Shown: positions 43,484 to 53,100 of the stretch, piece by piece
How the letters are laid out: each line of letters begins with the position of its first letter
How positions within the stretch are numbered: position 1 is the stretch's first letter
Source: Nostoc sp. MG11
GTDB lineage: Bacteria; Cyanobacteriota; Cyanobacteriia; Cyanobacteriales; Nostocaceae
Direction: 5' to 3'
Assembly (NCBI RefSeq): GCF_014904695.1
Contig: NZ_JACXXN010000001.1
Span: forward strand, 434,001 to 498,000
Length of the DNA: 64,000 bases
Notes under the pieces: model-generated
Seen by the model: the letters and a program-made list of their open reading frames with translations, nothing else
Databases searched by the model: none
What the model was told of the DNA's origin: nothing
Made by a program: the position numbers and the translations under genes

Positions 43484-46432
43484 ATGAAGCAGATAAATCA
43501 TCCTACTCCTATTGCTATTGTTGGCATTGGATCTCTTTTCCCGGAAGCAAAAACAGTTGGAGACTTTTGGGATAATATTCTAACTCGAAAAAATTGCATT
43601 AAAGAGATAGTTGATGAAGACCCAAGTTTTGAAGGTTACTGGAGTATTGATGAGTATTTTGATCCAGATCCATCTGCTCCAGATAAAACATATAGCAAAA
43701 TCGGTGCTTTTATTCCAGAAGTAAAATTTGATCCGATGGAATTTGGAATTCCACCAATCAACTTAGAGTCAATTAGTACTACACAATTAATGGCACTACT
43801 AATAGCTAAGCAGGCTTTAGCGGATGCTGGTTACAACCGAGATGAATCTACGGCTGCAATCCGTGACAGAACAGGGGTTATTCTTGGGGTTGGAGGGTGT
43901 GGTAATACTGCTTTTCCACTGACAACGAGAAATAATTCTCCCCAGTGGGAAAAGGTCATCAAAAACTTTGGTTTTCCTGATGAAATGGTTATTGCCATCG
44001 TAGAGAAACTGAAAGATTTATATGCAGGTTGGCGAGAAAGTAGTTTTCCTGGTTTGCTAAGCAATGTAGTAGCTGGTCGGATTACTAGCCACTTTGATTT
44101 AGGAGGGACTAACTGCACTATTGATGCAGCTTGTGCTAGTAGCTTAGCAGCTATCAAGATGGCGATCGCAGAGTTAGCTGATGGTAGTTGTGATGCAGTA
44201 TTAACTGGTGGAGTTAATGTTGATAATTCCATCTTCGCCTATATGTGTTTTAGTAAGACTCCAGCACTTTCTAGAGAAGGTCGTTCTCGTCCTTTTGATG
44301 CATCATCTGATGGCATTGTTTTAGGTGATGGCGTAGGGATGATGGTTTTGAAGCGTTTAGAAGATGCAGAAAGAGATCATAATAAAATTTATGGTGTAAT
44401 TAAGGGTATAGGTACTTCCAGTGATGGACGGGCAAAAAGTATCTATGCTCCGAGGTTTGAAGGGCAGGTAAAAGCTTTAGATAGAGCTTATGAGAAAACG
44501 GGGATCAGCCCTAAACAAATTCAATTAGTTGAAGCACATGGAACAGGAACGGTTGCTGGAGATATATGTGAATTTCAAAGTATTAGTCATGTATATAAGC
44601 AAAATCAAGTCGCAAATTACTCTGTAGCTTTAGGTAGCGTAAAATCTCAGATTGGACATACCCGAACCGCTGCTGGTTCTGCTGCTTTAATTAAGACGAC
44701 TTTGGCTTTATATCATAAAATATTACCTCCGACAATTAATATTGTTCAACCAAACCCCAAATTTGATCTGGAGAACAGTAGTTTTTATTTAAATACTGAA
44801 GCTAGACCTTGGATTCAACCTATTGATGGTTCTAAACGTCGGGCGGCAATCAGTTCTTTTGGTTTTGGAGGTACTAACTTTCACGTAATTGTAGAGGAAT
44901 ATCAACAAGAGCATGATGCTGTGTATAGAATGCATAATGTTCCTGATATTGTGCTCATATATGCAGGCGATCGCAATGCTTTGATTAAAAAATGTGCGGA
45001 TTTACTGGATATTTTTAAATCGGAATCTGGCAAAAATGATTATTACCAATATCTCAATCATACCAAAAACAAAGATATTCCAATAAACTCAGCAAGAATT
45101 GGTTTTGTCAGTGAGTCATTAGAGCAAACTATAGAACTTTTGAAGGAATCTTTATCAATATTTAGTTCTAACTCTAAAGATAACTGGCAACATCCTAAAG
45201 GCATTTACTACCGAACTGCTGGCATGAACTTGAAGGGTAGAGTTGTAGCTTTATTCCCAGGGCAAGGTTCACAATACTTGAATATGGGGATAGATTTTGC
45301 TAAAAACTATCCAGAAATGCGTAGAGTTTTATCAGAGATAAATCAACTCTTCTATCAACAGAAGCAGTCTATTTTATCTGATATCATTTATCCGCCTTCA
45401 GTCTTTGATGAAAATAACATCATCAAACAGAAAAATGAGATTTTGAAAACTGAACATGGACAGCCAGCTATTGGTGCTATCAGTGTAGGAATTTACAAAA
45501 TACTTCAAAAAGCTGGGTTTAAACCTGACTTTGTGATTGGACATAGTTTTGGCGAAATTACTGCTCTATGGGCATCAGGCGCTCTCAGCGATCACGATTT
45601 TTATAAACTTGCCATAGCTAGAGGACACGCCATGAGGGCAGAAAACTCCTCAGTCAAAGAGAGGGGTTCAATGCTAGCAGTTAATGCTTATGAAGTAGAT
45701 GTCAATGCTCTAATTGCTAATTACTCTGATGTCATAATCACTAATTACAATTCCAACTCTCAGATAGTTTTAGGCGGAGCAGAGCAATCGATAAAGGCGT
45801 TATATCATACGTTGCAAAAGCAGGGAGTTCAATCTACTCTTTTAGCTGTTGATAATGCGTATCATACGAATTTTGTCAGACATGCTGCTGAACCTTTTGC
45901 TAGAGAAATTTCTCAAACAAACTTCCAAACGCCTTCTATCCCTGTTTATTCCAACGTAACTAGTAAACCTTATCCTCACAATGCAGATGATATTAAAAAA
46001 ATACTTGCAACTCACTTGTTAAGTCCAGTTGCTTTTAAACAAGCAATAGAAACAATATATAATCAAGGAGGTTATGTGTTTGTTGAAATTGGGCCGAAAA
46101 ACACATTAACCAACTTTGTGAGCGATATTCTTAAAGGTCGAGAACATTTGGCGATCGCTCTCAACCCGCGTTCCCAAAACAGTTCAGAATACGAGTTTCG
46201 CCGTTCTATAGTCCAACTTTTGGTAGGTGGTCTTGTGATTCAAGATATTGACCCTTATCAAACACCAAAACCTATTGAGCAACCTAAATCTGGAAGAAGC
46301 GTAGCTGTCAATTTGAATGGTGGGTTTTATTTCAATCCTAAAACTAAAGAACTCAGAGAAAAAGCACTTTTTGAAAAAGACACATCGCTTTTAGATGAAT
46401 TTCTCAATAAGCAAGCGCCATCACGTTCTTAA
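43484..46432 (+). CDS. PfaA-like polyketide synthase, KS-AT
   Basis: This 982-residue protein has a ketosynthase (about 7-480) with Cys217 in TIDAACASSLAAIKMA, His in VEAHGTGTVAGD and His in SQIGHTRTAAGSAAL. The acyltransferase (about 590-890) has FPGQGSQYLNMG and Ser688 in GHSFGEITALW. This is the first half of PfaA of PUFA synthases. The protein ends after the AT; ACP and KR-DH are on the next two genes. The stop overlaps the first possible start of the ACP gene (TAATG). It is likely to elongate with malonyl units; specificity cannot be read safely. Confidence 0.92.
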   Translation: MKQINHPTPIAIVGIGSLFPEAKTVGDFWDNILTRKNCIKEIVDEDPSFEGYWSIDEYFDPDPSAPDKTYSKIGAFIPEVKFDPMEFGIPPINLESISTTQLMALLIAKQALADAGYNRDESTAAIRDRTGVILGVGGCGNTAFPLTTRNNSPQWEKVIKNFGFPDEMVIAIVEKLKDLYAGWRESSFPGLLSNVVAGRITSHFDLGGTNCTIDAACASSLAAIKMAIAELADGSCDAVLTGGVNVDNSIFAYMCFSKTPALSREGRSRPFDASSDGIVLGDGVGMMVLKRLEDAERDHNKIYGVIKGIGTSSDGRAKSIYAPRFEGQVKALDRAYEKTGISPKQIQLVEAHGTGTVAGDICEFQSISHVYKQNQVANYSVALGSVKSQIGHTRTAAGSAALIKTTLALYHKILPPTINIVQPNPKFDLENSSFYLNTEARPWIQPIDGSKRRAAISSFGFGGTNFHVIVEEYQQEHDAVYRMHNVPDIVLIYAGDRNALIKKCADLLDIFKSESGKNDYYQYLNHTKNKDIPINSARIGFVSESLEQTIELLKESLSIFSSNSKDNWQHPKGIYYRTAGMNLKGRVVALFPGQGSQYLNMGIDFAKNYPEMRRVLSEINQLFYQQKQSILSDIIYPPSVFDENNIIKQKNEILKTEHGQPAIGAISVGIYKILQKAGFKPDFVIGHSFGEITALWASGALSDHDFYKLAIARGHAMRAENSSVKERGSMLAVNAYEVDVNALIANYSDVIITNYNSNSQIVLGGAEQSIKALYHTLQKQGVQSTLLAVDNAYHTNFVRHAAEPFAREISQTNFQTPSIPVYSNVTSKPYPHNADDIKKILATHLLSPVAFKQAIETIYNQGGYVFVEIGPKNTLTNFVSDILKGREHLAIALNPRSQNSSEYEFRRSIVQLLVGGLVIQDIDPYQTPKPIEQPKSGRSVAVNLNGGFYFNPKTKELREKALFEKDTSLLDEFLNKQAPSRS

Positions 46433-46470
46433 TGCTAAGCGTGAAAATCAAAAACAATCAGGAGACAATC

Positions 46471-47718
46471 ATGAGTGCAACAACACAAATAGCTAACATC
46501 GAAAAAAATAATCATTCTGGTAACGGCGATAATCGTAATCCTCAAAACCTTTCTGTAGCAGCATATCCTGTAGCCAATCAAACTGATATTCTGGCTCAGA
46601 TTCAAGAACAAAATTTCTTAAGTACAGTGCATCAACAATTCAATCAAAATCAAGGCAAGTATATTGATCTGCTGTCTAAAATTGTTGATTATCAAGCGTT
46701 AATGCTTGATAAATATCAAGATTCTGCTGCGCTACCCAAAGCAATGCATAATTTTGACCAAATACTGCAAATTTTGCAAAGAAATCAGCTTAATTACAAT
46801 ATCAATCATGAAGGTTATTTGCAGAATCAATTAAATTTGATTCGCACAAGTGAGTTACCAACAGATATGTCTAACAAGCTAGATGATGTTTCTGTGAGCA
46901 AACAACTCAATGCTGCAACTCCCGAAACTCAAGCTGTACTTCCTCTTTCTTCAAAACAAGAATTGCAAAGTTCTTTAGATTCATCTGCTAACCAATTAGC
47001 AAGTAATGTAGCTACACCGACAAAAACTGAGGAATTAGCTCAAGTTCCTTCTTCTAATGAGTTTAATTATATTCCTGTTAACAAAGAACCTAATGGTTCT
47101 GTACCTAAAACTAACGTTGTTGAAACCGTAGCTCCTACTCCTGGAATCGTTTCAACACCACCTAAACCCTCCTTCTTGCAGCAAGTTATTATCACCTCAC
47201 AACCAACCAGTGATGCTGTAGAGAGCATTTCTGCACCTAGTATTCCAACTGCTTCGCCAGAACCAACTAATAGTGCTGTAGAGAGCGTTTCTGCACCTAG
47301 TATTCCAACTGCTCCGCTAGAACCAACTAATAATGCTGTAGAGAGCGTCTCTGCACCAGTTCTTCCTCAAGAAGATGCTCCAGCTGCTTCAGTTGATTTG
47401 AGTGGATTCAGCAATCGATTACTGGAGGTAGTTAGCGATAAAACTGGATATCCAGTCGATATGCTGGATCTAAATATGGATTTAGAAGCAGATTTGGGGA
47501 TTGATTCAATCAAGCAGTTAGAAATTTTTGCTGCTATGCATGAGGAATTCCCAGATATGGATGTAGACCCAGAATTGTTCAGAGATTTGCGAACACTCGC
47601 TAAAATCGTTGATTATCTACAAGAACACTTGTCGAAACAAGCAACGCAATCTTCAAACAATGGCAAGGTTGATCAAGAACAAGGTATTGAAAGACAGGTT
47701 GTTAAAAAAAAATCCTGA
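46471..47718 (+). CDS. Acyl carrier protein with long Ala/Pro/Ser linker
   Basis: This protein of about 415 residues starts at ATG 46471, preceded by AGGAG at 7 bp; an earlier ATG at 46432 lacks such a site. The N-terminal 110 residues are helical and Gln/Asn-rich. The middle is low-complexity with a 20-residue repeat (AVESVSAPSIPTAPLEPTNN). The C-terminal ACP (about 310-395) has the phosphopantetheine Ser346 in LEADLGIDSIKQLEIFA, PfaA style. Only one ACP is present, whereas PUFA synthases usually have four to nine in tandem. The gene ends in an A9 run directly before the KR-DH frame (see findings). Confidence 0.9.
   Translation: MSATTQIANIEKNNHSGNGDNRNPQNLSVAAYPVANQTDILAQIQEQNFLSTVHQQFNQNQGKYIDLLSKIVDYQALMLDKYQDSAALPKAMHNFDQILQILQRNQLNYNINHEGYLQNQLNLIRTSELPTDMSNKLDDVSVSKQLNAATPETQAVLPLSSKQELQSSLDSSANQLASNVATPTKTEELAQVPSSNEFNYIPVNKEPNGSVPKTNVVETVAPTPGIVSTPPKPSFLQQVIITSQPTSDAVESISAPSIPTASPEPTNSAVESVSAPSIPTAPLEPTNNAVESVSAPVLPQEDAPAASVDLSGFSNRLLEVVSDKTGYPVDMLDLNMDLEADLGIDSIKQLEIFAAMHEEFPDMDVDPELFRDLRTLAKIVDYLQEHLSKQATQSSNNGKVDQEQGIERQVVKKKS
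47215..47350 (+). repeat. 60-bp tandem repeat in the ACP linker
   Basis: The units start at 47215 and 47275, with a partial third at 47335. Each encodes AVES(I/V)SAPSIPTAxxEPTNx. This is a flexible Ala/Pro linker next to the carrier domain. Confidence 0.85.
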
Positions 47719-47738
47719 GCAAACCCGATCAACGCAAG

Positions 47739-50153
47739 TTGCAACTGTCTAAAGGTCATATCTGGTTAATTACTGAGGGAGGTGAGGGAGTAGGAATTGC
47801 TGTAGCAGAAAAGCTACATCAGCAGGGACAAAAAGCAGTCATCCTAAAACTCCCTACCTACTCAGCTTTTAATCAACAAGTTGCTCAAACTAATATTGAT
47901 GTAATCAACCTAAATAATTCAACAGAATTGCACATCAAAGAAACTCTAGAGACAATTCAAGAACAAGTTGGTTTGATTGGAGGATTTATTCATACTCATC
48001 CATTAGCTCAAAATGTTTTATCCTCCAACGACCTTTTTCAAGAACAAGACAAAGAGACAGTTAAATTAGTCTTTTTAATTGCCAAACATCTCAAATTATC
48101 TTTGAATAATGCGTGTGAAAATAATCGTGGCAATGCTTATTTTGTAACTGTTACCAAGCTTGATGGAGAGATGGGAACTTCTGGAAAAAAAGCCTGTGCT
48201 GTTATAGGTGGTGGTTTATCAGGGTTAGTCAAGTCATTAAATCGCGAATGGGCAAATGTTTGTTGTCGTTACATTGATTTGGAATCCAGTATCAACATTA
48301 AGGAAGCTGCAAACATTGTTATGGAGGAAATAGCCGATACTAATTTGGGGTTATTAGAAGTTGGGCGTAATCAAGTAGGAGAGCGGATTACCCTCACCAC
48401 AGAGCGCATTCATAATCTTAGTTACCTTGGAAAAACTCCAGACTCTCAGAGTGTGTTTTTAGTTAGTGGCGGTGGACGTGGAATTACTGCCGATTGTGTA
48501 GCAGAACTTGCTAAAGCCTATAAATCTAAGTTCATTTTATTAGGACGCACTGTTTTACAGCCTCATGAGCCTGAATGGGCGAATAACTGTACTGACCATA
48601 AAGAATTCAAAAAGCTGATTATTAATGATTTCATCCAACAGGGAAAGAAACCCACTCCTATTGAAGTCGATAAAGTTTTACATGATTTAATATCACAACG
48701 TGATATTAGAAATTCATTAAAGCAGATAAAGCAATATGGTGGAGAAGCAATTTATCTTAGTGTAAATGTCACTCAAAAACTTGATTTAGCAAAGCAAATT
48801 GAAAAATTACCAGAACATTTTAAAAATATTACAGGTATTATTCATGGAGCTGGCAATATAGCTGATAAACGCATTGAGAAGAAGACAGAAGAAGACTTTA
48901 ATCGAGTATTTGAACCCAAGATTAAAGGATTAGAGAACTTGCTCTCTATTGTTAATTTAGAAGAACTTAAGTATGTTATTTTATTTTCTTCTGTCTCTGG
49001 GTATTTTGGGAATGCAGGTCAAACAGACTATGCTTTGGCTAATGATGTTCTGAATAAATTTGCCTACTCTTTTAAACATCTCTTTCCTAAGATTCGGATC
49101 GTTTCAATAAACTGGGGGCCTTGGGATAGGGGAATGATCAGCCCAACGCTAAAGAAATTTTACCAAGAAAGTAATATTGACCTTATTCCTGTGGATATAG
49201 GCATTAAATTCTGCCGGGATGAATTACGAATTAGCAAAGACCATGCTGTAGAACAAATTCTTGTAAGTGGAAAATTAAGCTTACCTAGTAATCACCAGAT
49301 AGAACAAATAAATGTGGTAGAAAGTAAACGGATTATGCAGCAAAATGGTAATCCATTCATCAAAGACCATGTAATTGGCAAGAATGCAGTTTTACCAGCG
49401 ACTTGTGCCGTTAACTGGATGGTGAAATCTTCTGAGGATGTTTTGCCAAACCATAAAGTTAGAGCTATTGAGAACTTCCAAGTACTTAAAGGTATTGTCT
49501 TTGATGAACAATATCAAGAAGAATATTTGGCTCGGATAACTCTTGCTAATGCTGAAGATAATGTACAGAGTTTTGTAGTCAAAATCAGCAGCCAGCCAAA
49601 AGATAAAAATAACTCACTTTATCATTATGGTGCAACGCTCTTTTTTGAAAAAGAATGGGGTTCCATGCCTATTTATGGCAATCTAGATATTAAATCAGAT
49701 GGTAAAACGTATAAAACTTATCAGGAAGGAAGTGGCTTATTTCATGGGAAAAACTTTCAAGGGATAAAGAAAGTTTTACAGATTAGCGATCGCAAAATTA
49801 CTTCACTCTGTAATTTGCCTACGATTAGTCAAAAACAACAGGGACAATTTACTGTTAATTCATTTAATCCTTTCCTAGGTGATGTCCAGTTACAGGGTGT
49901 ACTTATATGGACTTATTACCAACTGGACAATACTTGTTTACCAATGGGATTTGAAAAATTTGAGCAATTCCAAGCTCTTGATTTTGATACCGATTTTTAC
50001 GTTTCAACTGAAATTGTTTCTTTTAATAAAAGCAAGCTAACAGCCAATATTTTTGTTCACAATGAACATGGAGAGATATATATTCGCTGGCTTGAAGTTA
50101 GTTATATTATGATGAAAAATCTCCAAGCGTTGTATTGGGAAAAAGGAGTGTAA
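47739..50153 (+). CDS. KR-DH polyketide synthase segment (PfaA C-terminal half-like)
   Basis: This 804-residue frame is listed from TTG 47739. No ATG is available before about residue 188 and no Shine-Dalgarno is seen; the frame is open back to 47706, through the A9 run at the end of the ACP gene. A -1 shift there would fuse it to the ACP. The first 240 residues are a structural KR subdomain. The catalytic KR has SGGGRGITADC and Tyr431 in QTDYALAND, with Ser in LFSSVSGYFG. The hotdog DH-like end has His544 in HVIGKNAVLP (HxxxGxxxxP). In PfaA these parts follow the ACPs on one chain. Confidence 0.88.
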   Translation: MQLSKGHIWLITEGGEGVGIAVAEKLHQQGQKAVILKLPTYSAFNQQVAQTNIDVINLNNSTELHIKETLETIQEQVGLIGGFIHTHPLAQNVLSSNDLFQEQDKETVKLVFLIAKHLKLSLNNACENNRGNAYFVTVTKLDGEMGTSGKKACAVIGGGLSGLVKSLNREWANVCCRYIDLESSINIKEAANIVMEEIADTNLGLLEVGRNQVGERITLTTERIHNLSYLGKTPDSQSVFLVSGGGRGITADCVAELAKAYKSKFILLGRTVLQPHEPEWANNCTDHKEFKKLIINDFIQQGKKPTPIEVDKVLHDLISQRDIRNSLKQIKQYGGEAIYLSVNVTQKLDLAKQIEKLPEHFKNITGIIHGAGNIADKRIEKKTEEDFNRVFEPKIKGLENLLSIVNLEELKYVILFSSVSGYFGNAGQTDYALANDVLNKFAYSFKHLFPKIRIVSINWGPWDRGMISPTLKKFYQESNIDLIPVDIGIKFCRDELRISKDHAVEQILVSGKLSLPSNHQIEQINVVESKRIMQQNGNPFIKDHVIGKNAVLPATCAVNWMVKSSEDVLPNHKVRAIENFQVLKGIVFDEQYQEEYLARITLANAEDNVQSFVVKISSQPKDKNNSLYHYGATLFFEKEWGSMPIYGNLDIKSDGKTYKTYQEGSGLFHGKNFQGIKKVLQISDRKITSLCNLPTISQKQQGQFTVNSFNPFLGDVQLQGVLIWTYYQLDNTCLPMGFEKFEQFQALDFDTDFYVSTEIVSFNKSKLTANIFVHNEHGEIYIRWLEVSYIMMKNLQALYWEKGV

Positions 50154-50159
50154 GCTTAA

Positions 50160-53100
50160 ATGAATGAGATTGCCATTGTTGGGATTGGTTGCTTATTTCC
50201 CGGAGCAGAAAACCCTGAAGAGTTTTGGCAGATGTTAATGAGTGGCAATGATGTCACTTCTGAAGTAACTGCCGAAGACATGGGTAGAGATCCATCGATA
50301 TACCACAGTCAAAAACGGGGAATACCAGACAAGATTAGCTATACGAAAAACGGTTATATTCGGGATTTTAACTTTGACCCTTACGGTTATAAAGTTCATC
50401 CCGAAAAGCTAATCGCCTTAGATAGGATATTTCACTGGTCTTTATATGCAGCAAGAGAAGCTCTGAAAGACAGTGGTTATCTTAATGATCAAGAGGTATT
50501 AAACAAAAGTGGACTGATTCTAGGCAATCTCTCTTTTGCGACAGAGCATTCTAGCAAGCTTTTTTCGTCAATGCACTTAAAGACTTTAGAGTACTTTGTC
50601 AAAGAGCTTCTCAACTATCAAGATTTTAGTTTTAATGACCCAACATCGGGACTGAATATTTCTCTCGATAATGCTATAACTGCTAGCTTACCAGCTAGTA
50701 TTGTTTGCAGCGGTTTGGGACTAGGAGGAATTCGCTACGCAATTGATTCTGCTTGTTCCAGTTCATTATATGTCATGGAGCTAGCTTCTTATTATCTGAA
50801 TACTGGTCAGGTAGATATGATGCTTGCTGGCGCAGTTTGCGGTTCAGAACGCCTGAATATTATTCACGGATTTAATGTGCTGAATGCTTTTCCAGACCAA
50901 GGAAATAGCGCTCCTTTCGATCAATCATCCGAAGGTATAAAAATCGGTGAAGGAGTAGGCATGTTTGTCTTAAAGCGGCTTTCAGATGCCGAGAAAAATG
51001 GCGATCGCATATATGCTGTAATTGAAAATATCGGTCTATCCAATGATGGTGGCGGGAAACATATCCTGAGTCCATCGAAGAAAGGACAACATCTGGCGCT
51101 GAAACGAGCTTATCAGGGGTCAGAACCAGTAGATTATATAGAATGCCATGCAACTGGAACTTCTTTAGGTGATCAGACAGAACTCAATTCCATAGAAGAA
51201 TTCTTTGCAACCAAGGATAAAATACCTTTGCTGGGAGCCAATAAAGCTCATACAGGTCACATGCTGACAGCTTCAGCCATGGCCAGCATGATTAAAGTCA
51301 TCTGGGCAATGAAAGAAGGGGTTATCCCTGCTACCATTGGCGTTGAGAATGCGATCGCTACTCAAAATGGCATAATAACCTCTGCAAGTATCGTCTGTGA
51401 GCATACACCCTGGCCGCAGACAAATAAACCTAAAAGGGCCGGGATAAATGCATTTGGTTTCGGTGGTACAAATGCTCATTTAATTCTGAGAGAGTATAGC
51501 CCGACTTCCACTCAACCGACTTCACTTGTACTCAAGCCAAAACAGAGCAAACCAAGTATTCCAGCTATTGTTGGTATGCACATACAGATTGGCGCTATCG
51601 AAGGACTTGAGGCTTTTGCAAAGATACTTTGCGAGAGTCGGGAAGTGATGGAATCTTTACCACCTGAACGCTGGTCAGGAGCCGAAGAGACGCTAAGTGA
51701 AGCTCCACCCAAAGCAGCCTATCTGGATAAGTTTGATCTTGATTGTATTGCTTTCAAAATGCCTCCTAATGAAGTGGGATCTGTCTTATTTGATCATCTG
51801 TTCATGATGAAAGTTGCTGATATAGCTCTGCGTGATGCTGGTTTCAAACGACACCATGATTTTAGCAATACAGCTGTCATCATTGCTACAGAAATGAATC
51901 TGACAATTCACCGCAATATTACCAGGCTCAATATGCCCTGGCATCTTCGGGAATGTTTTCAGAAATTCAATATTCAATTAACAGATGTCCAGGTGAATCA
52001 ACTGGAATCGGCCTTGAAAGATAGTATGTCGCCATGCCTTTATGTAGAGGGAGTAACAGGAGGAATAGGCAATTTAGTAGCTAGTCGAATTGCAGCCCTC
52101 TGGGATTTTACAGGGCCAGCTTTCACAGTCTCAGCTCAAGAAAGTTCTGTTTATAAAGCAATTGAAATAGCCAAGCTTTTACTAGACTTCGGTACAGTAG
52201 ATGCTGTGGTAGTGGGAGCCATTGACCAAGCAGCAAGTTGGGAAAATGTAGAATTGCGAAAACAACTTAATCAGCATAATTCTCAACTTACATTTGGAGA
52301 AGGTGCAGGTGCGATCGTCCTGAAGCGAAAAGAAGATGCACAAAAGTCTCAAGATAAGATTTATGCCACGATAGAGTCGCTAGCAATTATTCAAGGAAAT
52401 GGAAATGAAGTTGTTTCTGACTGCGTGTGGCAAGCAACACGAAAGTCTTTAGCAACAGCCGAGGTTAACCCTAACGAAGTGGGTTATATAGAATTGAATG
52501 AAAGTGGAATATTTGCCAAAGATAAGGATGAAAAAGTAGGTTTGAATACACTGTATTCTCTTGAACACACAAATGTGGGTTCTGTTAAAGAGAATGTTGG
52601 TAATAGCTTTGTGCTATCAGGTATGGCAAGTATTATCAAAACATCTTTGTGCCTCTATCATCGCTTTATCCCAAGCATTTCTCCGCAACAGTCTGTCCAA
52701 TCATGGCAGTTACCCAGTCAACAAAAAAAGCGATTTGGGGCTGTTAATATGATTAGTAATGATTACTCCTATGCTCATCTAATTTTGGGTGAAGGAGATT
52801 ATCAAGAAATACAGCTAAGTCCCCAAGTTGCTCATCAAGTAGCAAGTAAAAAAGGGGTGATAAAAACCATGTTGAACGGTAGTGCCAGAATGAGAGATGT
52901 TATTCTGAGTGACGATAATATCAAACAATTTAGCACTATCAAAATTCCCAAACTTATAAAACTTACACCAGAACAATCTTTTTCAGAGAATTATTGGATG
53001 GGGGGACAGCCTACTATGCGCGATAGCGAAGCACTGCTGCGTTCGCGGAGCGTCTCGCAGAGAAACGCAGAACGCAAACAAATGCTTGCCGAAAAACAGT

